Shown here piece by piece: positions 57,919 through 64,000 of a stretch of 64,000 nt of DNA (its first letter is position 1; each line of letters opens with the position of its first letter). A program made the position numbers and the translations under genes. The stretch spans positions 186,001 to 250,000 of the forward strand of contig NZ_FNBE01000006.1 in the NCBI RefSeq assembly GCF_900102195.1, read 5' to 3'. The stretch comes from Pseudonocardia oroxyli (lineage in GTDB: Bacteria; Actinomycetota; Actinomycetes; Mycobacteriales; Pseudonocardiaceae). Under the pieces are notes generated by a model, which searched no databases, was not told the DNA's origin, and worked only from the letters and a program-made list of their open reading frames with translations.

Positions 57919-58842
57919 CTAGAGGCCCTGCTGGGTCAGCCAGTTCTTGGCGACGGTGTCCAGGTTGGGCTTGTCCGGCGCGTTCGCGGTCTTGTTGAGC
58001 TCCAGCAGCCCCTCGGTGGTGAGCTTGGCCTGCACCGCGTTCAGGATCTGCTTGACCTGGTCGGTCGCCTTCGCCGAGTTGATCAGCGGGACGACGTTCT
58101 GCGCGGCGAAGTTGTTCTGCGGGTCCTCGAGCACCACGAAGTTGTTCGCCTCGATGCTCGGGTCCGTGGTGAACAGGTCCGCGGCCTGGACCTGGCCGTC
58201 CGCCAGCGCCTTGACCGTGACCGGGCCGCCCGCGTCCAGCGCGGTGTAGCCCTTGAACTCGAGGCCGTAGGTCTCCTTGAGACCCGGGATGCCGTCCGGC
58301 CGGGTCTGGAACTCCGAGGGCCCGCCGAAGGTGACGTTCGCGGCCAGCGGCGCCAGGTCGGCGATCGACTTCAGGTTGTTCTGCTGCGCGAACGCCTGGG
58401 TGACCACCACGGCGTCCTTGTCCTCGGCCGCGGCCTTGTCCAGCACCGTCAGCGGGGCGGGGACGACGGACCGCAGCGCCGTGTAGACCGCGTCCGGCGC
58501 GGTCTCGGTGGCGTCCTTCTTGATGTACTGCAGCAGGGTGCCGGTGTACTCGGGCACCATGTCGATCGAGCCGTCGGTGAGCGCCGGGTAGTAGACCTCG
58601 CGGCTGCCGATCGGCGGCGTGACCTCGACCTGGACGCCCTTGGCCTGCAGGGCCTGCGCGTAGATCTGGGCGAGCAGCTGGCTCTCGGTGAAGTCGGCGG
58701 AGCCGATCCGGATGGTGTCGCCCGCGGCGGGCGCCTGGCTGGATCCGCCCGCGACCGGGTTGCCCCCGCCGCCGCAGGCGGTGAGGCCCAGCACCAGGGC
58801 CGCGCCTGCGGCCACGAGAGTGAGGGGTCGTCTGAGGTTCAC
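57919..58842 (-). CDS. Osmolyte (glycine betaine/choline-type) ABC substrate-binding lipoprotein
   Basis: A 307-residue lipoprotein with a signal peptide and lipobox (ALVLGLTACGGG). The mature part is of the OpuAC/OsmF/ProX type: IRIGSADFTESQLLAQIYAQ, IDMVPEYTGTLLQYI and ADGQVQAADLFTTDPSI. It captures quaternary amines or related osmolytes outside the membrane. The GTG overlaps the preceding permease stop (GTGA). It is the last gene of the four-gene operon. Confidence 0.9.
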   Translation of the reverse strand: MNLRRPLTLVAAGAALVLGLTACGGGGNPVAGGSSQAPAAGDTIRIGSADFTESQLLAQIYAQALQAKGVQVEVTPPIGSREVYYPALTDGSIDMVPEYTGTLLQYIKKDATETAPDAVYTALRSVVPAPLTVLDKAAAEDKDAVVVTQAFAQQNNLKSIADLAPLAANVTFGGPSEFQTRPDGIPGLKETYGLEFKGYTALDAGGPVTVKALADGQVQAADLFTTDPSIEANNFVVLEDPQNNFAAQNVVPLINSAKATDQVKQILNAVQAKLTTEGLLELNKTANAPDKPNLDTVAKNWLTQQGL

Positions 58843-59594
58843 GGCGTCGCTCCTGCCGGTTCGGGTGTCGCAGTGGTGGTGTCGGTGGAATCGGGGGACG
58901 AGTCGGGGGTGGTGATCTCCGCGGTCGGCGAGCGCCTGCCGCCGCCGCGCAGGCCGGGTGAGACGACGGCGCGCTGCACAAGCGCGAGCAGTCCCTCCAC
59001 GGCGAGGGCCAGCAGGGCGACCAGGATCGCCCCGGCCGCCATCTGGGAGTAGTCGAGGGACTTGAGCCCGTCGATGAGGAAGCGGCCGAGGCCGCCGAAG
59101 CTGACGTAGGCCGCGACCGCCGCGGTGGCGATGACCTGCAGGGCCGAGGCGCGCAGCCCGCCGAGGATCAGGGGCAGCGCGTTCGGGATCTCGACCTTGA
59201 ACAGGATCTGCCACTCGCGCATGCCCATCCCGCGGGCCGCGTCCACGGCGCCCTGGTCGACGTTGCGCACCCCGGAGTAGGTGCCCGCCAGCAGCGGCGG
59301 CACGGCCAGGACGGCGAGCGCGATGGTGACCGGCAGCAGGTCGATGCCCATGAGCAGCACCAGCAGCGTGAGCAGGCCGAGCTCGGGCAGCGCCCGCATC
59401 CCGTTCGCGATCCCGACGACCAGGAACCCGCCGCGGCGGGTGTGGCCGATCAGCGCGCCGAGGGGCACCGCGACGACCGCGCCCAGGGCCAGGGCCAGCA
59501 CCGAGTAGAACAGGTGCTCCCCGATCCGCGCCGGGATGCCCGTGGGCCCCGACCAGTGCGCCGCATCGAAGAGGTAGGAGAACAGGAGGCTCAT
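58839..59594 (-). CDS. Osmolyte ABC transporter permease (second)
   Basis: A 251-residue permease with five or six segments and the BPD-type EAA region (DAARGMGMREWQILFKVEIPNALPLILGG). A Ser/Thr/Pro-rich tail of about 40 residues extends into the cytoplasm. ATG 59594 follows CAGGAGG and overlaps the stop of the other permease gene. It works as a heterodimer with that gene's product. Confidence 0.9.
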   Translation of the reverse strand: MSLLFSYLFDAAHWSGPTGIPARIGEHLFYSVLALALGAVVAVPLGALIGHTRRGGFLVVGIANGMRALPELGLLTLLVLLMGIDLLPVTIALAVLAVPPLLAGTYSGVRNVDQGAVDAARGMGMREWQILFKVEIPNALPLILGGLRASALQVIATAAVAAYVSFGGLGRFLIDGLKSLDYSQMAAGAILVALLALAVEGLLALVQRAVVSPGLRGGGRRSPTAEITTPDSSPDSTDTTTATPEPAGATP

Positions 59595-60235
59595 GCCGCC
59601 ACCCGGGCCCACGGAGTGATGAAGCGGCCCGCCAAGACCAGCAGCCCGTCCACGACCAGCGCCAGGAGCACGATCAGCACGATCCCGACGATGATCTCGG
59701 TCGGGAAGTCCCGCTGGTAGCCCTCGGTGAACAGCTGCCCCAGGCCGCCGACACCGATCAGCGCGCCCACCGACACCAGGCTGATGTTCGACACCGCGGC
59801 CACCCGCAACCCGGCGATCAGCACCGGCACGGCGAGCGGCAGCTCCACGGACACGAACCGGCGCCCCGGCTTGTAACCCATGGCCGTGGCGGCCGCGACG
59901 ACCAGCGCCGGGACGGCGGCGAGCGCGTCCGCCACCGACCGGACGAGCAGGGCGACGGTGTAGATCGTCAGCGCCACGACGACGTTCAGCGGGTCGAGGA
60001 TCTGGGTGCCCAGGATCGCGGGCAACACGATGAACACCGCCAGCGACGGGATCGTGTAGAGCACGCTGGCCGCGGGGATGAACACGGCCCGCACGGCGCC
60101 GTTGCGGCTGGCCAGCCAGCCCAGGGGGACCGCGAGCACCAGCCCGGCGACCACCGGGATCAGCGCCAGCACGACGTGGACCTGCAAGGCCCCCCAGATC
60201 AGCGCGGTGTTGCGCGGGATCCAGTCCCAGACCAT
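59591..60235 (-). CDS. Osmolyte ABC transporter permease (first)
   Basis: A 214-residue permease opening MVWDWIPRNTALIWGALQVH, with an EAA region (ATAMGYKPGRRFVSVELPLAVPVLIAGL) and the closing GGLGQLFTEGY. OpuCB/OpuCD-type proteins match in length. It begins 16 bases after the ATPase gene and overlaps the second permease (ATGA). Confidence 0.9.
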   Translation of the reverse strand: MVWDWIPRNTALIWGALQVHVVLALIPVVAGLVLAVPLGWLASRNGAVRAVFIPAASVLYTIPSLAVFIVLPAILGTQILDPLNVVVALTIYTVALLVRSVADALAAVPALVVAAATAMGYKPGRRFVSVELPLAVPVLIAGLRVAAVSNISLVSVGALIGVGGLGQLFTEGYQRDFPTEIIVGIVLIVLLALVVDGLLVLAGRFITPWARVAA

Positions 60236-60251
60236 CAGCCGGTCCTGCCCC

Positions 60252-61316
60252 TCACGCCGCTTCGCGGGCCGCGGCGAGGGCCGCGAGCACCGCATCCGCC
60301 GAGATCGAGCCCGCGAGCCTGCCCTCGTCGTCCACCGCCACGCCCTGCCCGGACGGGGAGGACAGCGCGGCGTCCAGCGCGCTGCGCAGCGACCCGCTCG
60401 CCACGGGGTGCAGGGTGCCGCCGGGCAGCACGTCCGCCTCCGCGACCGGGCCCGCCCCGGTGACCCACCCGAGCGGCTTGTCCTCCTCGTCGACGACCAG
60501 CGTCCAGCCGCCCGTCGCGGACTCCCCCACGTGCACCGGGGTGATGGTGCCGAGCGGCACCTCGTCCGACAGGAAGCCCAGCGTGCGGTACCCGCGGTCG
60601 CGGCCGACGAAGCCGTCCACGAAGTCGTCCGCCGGGCGGGCGAGCAGCTCGGCGGGCTCGGCGTACTGCGCGAGGTGCCCGCCGGTGCGGAACACGGCGA
60701 CCTTGTCCCCCAGCTTCACGGCCTCGTCGATGTCGTGGGTGACGAACACGATGGTCTTGCCCAGCTCGCCCTGCAGCCGCAGCAGCTCGTCCTGCAGGCT
60801 CTCCCGGACCACCGGGTCGACGGCGCTGAACGGCTCGTCCATGAGCAGGACGGGCGGATCCGCGGCCAGCGCGCGGGCCACCCCGACCCGCTGCTGCTGC
60901 CCGCCGGAGAGCTGCGCCGGGTAGCGGCCCGCCATCTCCGGCCCGAGCCCGACGGTCTGCATCAGCTCCTCGGCCCGCGCCCGCGCCTTCGGCTTGGACC
61001 AGCCGAGCAGCAGGGGGACGGTGGCGATGTTGTCCCGGATCGTCTTGTGCGGGAACAGCCCCGCCTGCTGGATGACGTAGCCGATGCCGCGCCGCAGGTC
61101 GGCGGGGTGGCCCGCCATGACGTCCCGCCCGTCCACCGTGATGGTGCCCTCGGTCGGCTCGATCATGCGGTTGATCATGCGCAGCGAGGTGGTCTTGCCG
61201 CAGCCCGAGGGCCCGACGAACACGGTGATCTTCCCGGACTCCACCACGAGGTCCAGCCCGTCCACCGCGACCGTGCCGTCGGCGAACCGTTTCGTGACGC
61301 TCCGGAACTCGATCAC
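60252..61316 (-). CDS. Osmolyte ABC transporter ATPase with C-terminal CBS region
   Basis: A 354-residue ATPase of the OpuCA/ProV class. Walker A FVGPSGCGKTTSLR, signature LSGGQQQRVGVARAL, Walker B VLLMDEPFSAVDP and switch THDIDEA are intact. A CBS-type region follows (HPVASGSLRSALDAALSSPSGQGVAVDDEGRLAG); in OpuA/OpuC such domains sense ionic strength or second messengers and gate transport. GTG 61316 is set by GGGGGA immediately upstream. First gene of the operon. Confidence 0.92.
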   Translation of the reverse strand: MIEFRSVTKRFADGTVAVDGLDLVVESGKITVFVGPSGCGKTTSLRMINRMIEPTEGTITVDGRDVMAGHPADLRRGIGYVIQQAGLFPHKTIRDNIATVPLLLGWSKPKARARAEELMQTVGLGPEMAGRYPAQLSGGQQQRVGVARALAADPPVLLMDEPFSAVDPVVRESLQDELLRLQGELGKTIVFVTHDIDEAVKLGDKVAVFRTGGHLAQYAEPAELLARPADDFVDGFVGRDRGYRTLGFLSDEVPLGTITPVHVGESATGGWTLVVDEEDKPLGWVTGAGPVAEADVLPGGTLHPVASGSLRSALDAALSSPSGQGVAVDDEGRLAGSISADAVLAALAAAREAA

Positions 61317-61447
61317 GTCGATTCCCCCGTCCACAGACGCCCGCCGTTCGGGCGCCTTGGGACCCTAACCGCACCCACCGACAAGAGCGACACGAATGGC
61401 GGACCGTGATCCCATCGGGACCGGTCGGGGCGGCGCCGCGCGGGCCC

Positions 61448-64000
61448 TCAGGCGCCGAGGGCCCGGGCGGGGGTGGCGAGGCGGCCGCCCGCGAGGGTGC
61501 GGCGCAGGGCGTCCGGCTCGAGGGGCCGGGCGAAGAGCCAGCCCTGGTAGGCGTCCACGCCGAGGCCGCGCAGCACGTGGAACTGCTCGGCGGTCTCCAC
61601 GCCCTCGGCGACCGTCGTGCGGCCGAGTGCCCTGGCCATGTCGACGACCGCGCGGGCGACCGCGAAGTCCGCCGGGTCCGCCGCCACACCGGTCACGAAG
61701 GCCCGGTCGACCTTCACCGTCTGGGCGGGCAGCTGCTTGAGCCGGGCCAGCGAGGAGTAGCCGGTGCCGAAGTCGTCGACGGCGAACCGGACGCCCAGCC
61801 CGACCAGCTCGGCCATGGCGTCGAGCGCGGACTGCGGCAGCTCGACGAGGCTGGTCTCGACCAGCTCGAGGATCAGCCGGTTCCAGCCCAGCCCCGCCGC
61901 CTCCACGGCCGCGGTGACCTCGGCGAGGAACAGCGGGTCGCTGGGCAGCAGCCCGGCGAGGTTCACCGCGACGGCGGCCGGCGCGGGCCAGTCCGCGGCC
62001 TCCCGCACCGCGGTGCGCAGGACCCAGAGGTCGAGCTCGCGCATCATCCCGGCGCGCTCGGCGACCGGGAGGAACTCCCCCGGGCTGACCGTCCCGCGCT
62101 CGGGGTGGCGCCAGCGCACCAGGGCCTCCGCGGACAGCACGGTCCCGTCCGGACCGACGACCGGCTGGTACTCCAGCACCAGCTGGTCGTCCGCGAGGGC
62201 CGCGCGCAGCTCGGCCTCGAGCTCCAGCTGCTGGTCCGCGGCGGCCACCACCGAGGCCGTCGCGACGACGACCTCGCCGCGGCCGGTGCGCTTGGCGTGC
62301 TGCATCGCGACCTCGGCGTAGCGGAGCAGGTCCGTCTCGCCGTCGGGGAGGACGTCCGGGGTGACGACGCCGACGGACGCGGTGATCCGGACCGTCGCGC
62401 CGTGCACCGGCGCCGTCGCCCGCAGCAGGCCCGCGACCGTGTGGGCGAGTGCCTCCGGGCCGTCGGTGAGGGCGTGGTCGGCGCAGAGCACCGCGAACTG
62501 GTCGGCGGACAGCCGTGCGGCGGTGCAGGAGGCGGGCAGTCCGCGCCGCAGCCGCTCCGCGGTCTCGACCAGCAGGTCGTCCCCCGCGTCGTGGCCCAGT
62601 GAGGAGTTGACGCGGGCGAAGTCGTCCAGGTCGCCGCAGACGACCGCGACCCGGTCGTGGCCCGCGCCCGCGAGCAGGTCGGCCAGCAGCGCGACGGCGC
62701 CCGCGCGGTCGAGCAGGCCGGTGAGGTCGTCGTCGCCCATCGCGGCGGGGACCGCCGGGCGTTCCGGGCGGGTGGCCGTGACCAGCCAGAACGGATCGCC
62801 GTCGTCGGACAGCGAGGCGCTGACGCCGACCCGGCAGGTGAGGGTGGTGCCGTCGCCGCGGGCGAAGCGCACGGCGTCGAGCCGGTAGCCCTCGCCGCCC
62901 GGCGCGATCCGGCGCAGCCAGATGGGCAGCTCGGCGGCGCCGGTGTCCGGCTGGGGGGTGGCGTCGGCCGAGAGGGCCAGCGCGGTCCGCGAGCGCAGGT
63001 CCTCGAGGGGGCGGTCGAGCAGCCTGCAGAAGGTCGGGTTGGCGTCGGTCAGGCGACCGGAGGCGTCGAACAGGGCGACGCCGTCCGCGACGGTCGCCAT
63101 GAGCGCCGCGAACCGCTCGGCGGCGTGGTCGGAGCGGGGTCGGACCGGCTGCTCGGGCGTGACGTCCCGGACCATGCCCGCCAGCCGCAGCGGCCGCCCG
63201 TCCGGACCGCGCTCGACGCGGGCGCGGCAGGTCAGCACGTGACCACCGGACGAATGGTCGGCTCCGCGAGCTCCGCCTCCGCCGACCCGCAGCTCCACCT
63301 GCTGCTCCTCCGGCACCTCACCGGCGCGCAGCGCGCGGCACAGCGCCGCGACCTGCTCGCCCTCGATCGGGCCGAGCGGCCCGTCCGGCCGCACGCCGAG
63401 CTCGGCGTAGAGCCGGTCCAGCGAGGGGCTGCGCCGCAGGGTCGCGGTGGCGAGGTCGTAGCCCCAGGTCCCGACGCGGGCCATCCGCTCCAGCTCGGCC
63501 GTCCAGCGTCGGTCGGGCTCGGGCTGCTCGACGAACAGCACGGCCTCGAGCCCGCCCGGCAGCGCCCAGCGGACGACCCGCACCCGGACGGTCACGCCGT
63601 CCGCGCGCCGCAGCCGGGCGTCGGCGTCCGGGCCGCTGAGGATGCGGTCGAGCGGAAGCCCGATCGGGTCCGGGCCGTGGTGGGCCGCCAGCCGCAGGAA
63701 GGCCGGGTTGACCCGCAGGATCCGGTCCCGCGCGTCGCAGACCACCGACGGCGCGGTCGGCAGCGGCACCACCTCCACGGGCGGCGGGCCGAACGCGGCG
63801 TCCCGCACGGTCGGCGGCACCCCCGGGTCGGTGATCTCGGCGGGCGGGAGGAGGTGCGGGCCGGAGTACTGCTCCGGCGGAGCGACCACCTGCACGGTGC
63901 CGGGCTCGGTGCCGGCCTCGGCGTCCCCGTCGTCCACAGGCTCGGCTTCGACCGGGAGCGGCGTCGGCCTGCGCGAGGTCGGGACGCGACCGCCCGAGGG
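61448..64000 (-). CDS. PAS-GGDEF-EAL protein, probable c-di-GMP phosphodiesterase (may be 5'-incomplete)
   Basis: At least 829 residues in view. Two or three PAS-type sensor regions (VCDARDRILRVNPAFLRLA, ALFDASGRLTDANPTFCRLLD) are followed by a GGDEF-fold domain and an EAL domain. The GGDEF signature is replaced by LSADQF, so cyclase activity is unlikely. The EAL domain keeps SAEALVRWRHP, the glutamates of LILELVETSLVE and DDFGTGYSSL, so it should hydrolyse c-di-GMP. GTG 63937 is the last start in view, but the frame stays open to the window edge, so the real start may be outside. It shares no operon with the transporter: about 130 bases separate them. Confidence 0.88.
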   Translation of the reverse strand, partial: PSGGRVPTSRRPTPLPVEAEPVDDGDAEAGTEPGTVQVVAPPEQYSGPHLLPPAEITDPGVPPTVRDAAFGPPPVEVVPLPTAPSVVCDARDRILRVNPAFLRLAAHHGPDPIGLPLDRILSGPDADARLRRADGVTVRVRVVRWALPGGLEAVLFVEQPEPDRRWTAELERMARVGTWGYDLATATLRRSPSLDRLYAELGVRPDGPLGPIEGEQVAALCRALRAGEVPEEQQVELRVGGGGARGADHSSGGHVLTCRARVERGPDGRPLRLAGMVRDVTPEQPVRPRSDHAAERFAALMATVADGVALFDASGRLTDANPTFCRLLDRPLEDLRSRTALALSADATPQPDTGAAELPIWLRRIAPGGEGYRLDAVRFARGDGTTLTCRVGVSASLSDDGDPFWLVTATRPERPAVPAAMGDDDLTGLLDRAGAVALLADLLAGAGHDRVAVVCGDLDDFARVNSSLGHDAGDDLLVETAERLRRGLPASCTAARLSADQFAVLCADHALTDGPEALAHTVAGLLRATAPVHGATVRITASVGVVTPDVLPDGETDLLRYAEVAMQHAKRTGRGEVVVATASVVAAADQQLELEAELRAALADDQLVLEYQPVVGPDGTVLSAEALVRWRHPERGTVSPGEFLPVAERAGMMRELDLWVLRTAVREAADWPAPAAVAVNLAGLLPSDPLFLAEVTAAVEAAGLGWNRLILELVETSLVELPQSALDAMAELVGLGVRFAVDDFGTGYSSLARLKQLPAQTVKVDRAFVTGVAADPADFAVARAVVDMARALGRTTVAEGVETAEQFHVLRGLGVDAYQGWLFARPLEPDALRRTLAGGRLATPARALGA

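Noticed and set aside
1-64000. CRISPR arrays, tRNA or rRNA genes, insertion sequences with transposase, prophage genes
   Set aside because: No regularly spaced repeats, no tRNA-like cloverleaf or rRNA segment, and no transposase or phage structural protein was recognised on either strand.

Overview
The window is a GC-rich actinobacterial chromosome segment. An Actinomycetota of the Pseudonocardiaceae, probably Pseudonocardia or a close relative, is the best guess. This is an inference from very high third-position GC, frequent GTG starts, short start/stop overlaps, a fused Kgd-type 2-oxoglutarate enzyme followed by a DUF6104 gene, a PPi-type phosphofructokinase, an F420-type oxidoreductase, GAF/winged-helix and CGNR regulators, and MSMEG_05xx-type nitrogen-starvation genes. 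I saw no rRNA, tRNA or CRISPR array.

Layout. 1-5.3 kb: end of an AraC regulator, then a kinase-fold protein overlapping a polysaccharide flippase and a DinB protein, a CPYC thioredoxin-reductase-like flavoprotein and a methyltransferase. 5.4-10.4 kb: a small Cys-rich protein, two tandem secreted paralogues, a Tat-exported PhoX phosphatase and a short helical protein. 10.5-16.7 kb: PPi-type phosphofructokinase, small unknown protein, AraC regulator, acyl-CoA dehydrogenase, an sll0787-family AIR-synthase-like protein coupled to an XRE-cupin regulator, and a GntR regulator. 16.8-23.0 kb: a coenzyme-B12 diol/glycerol dehydratase operon in the order glpF, small, large, medium, reactivase large, reactivase small, with a divergent GlcG/HbpS protein and no microcompartment genes. 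23.1-29.1 kb: two divergent transcription units around one putative GntR operator, KGSA-type aldehyde dehydrogenase, GntR and DHDPS-family lyase on one side, MHS transporter, DhaK and DhaL on the other. 29.1-33.0 kb: orphan LuxR response regulator, GAF regulator, PPOX flavoprotein and CGNR regulator. 33.0-39.1 kb: MSMEG_0565 glycosyltransferase divergent from MSMEG_0568 radical SAM and MSMEG_0567 acetyltransferase, then an AbiEi/DUF559 gene bracketed by two 61-bp palindromes, then glmS. 39.2-45.0 kb: a fused ABC exporter, a transporter relic and a two-gene ABC system. 45.1-52.8 kb: acyl-CoA ligase, LLM oxidoreductase, an unknown protein, kgd and DUF6104. 52.8-57.5 kb: a soluble FtsK/SpoIIIE ATPase with three small helical proteins, one WXG100-like, then a frameshifted gene and a DUF5134 membrane protein. 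57.9-61.3 kb: a four-gene OpuC/Osm-type osmolyte importer. 61.4-64.0 kb: a PAS-GGDEF-EAL protein running to the window edge.

How the genes fit together. Two carbon-use modules lie side by side. The first takes up small polyols and dehydrates them to aldehydes with a B12 enzyme. The second looks built to reach 2-oxoglutarate semialdehyde and to phosphorylate a ketose. The nitrogen-starvation (Nit1C-type) genes are present but split between 14-16 kb and 33-36 kb, with no nitrilase in view. Three unrelated families of intergenic palindromes each occur twice, and several of their arms supply or directly follow stop codons. The copies flanking the AbiEi/DUF559 gene are the most striking structure in the window.
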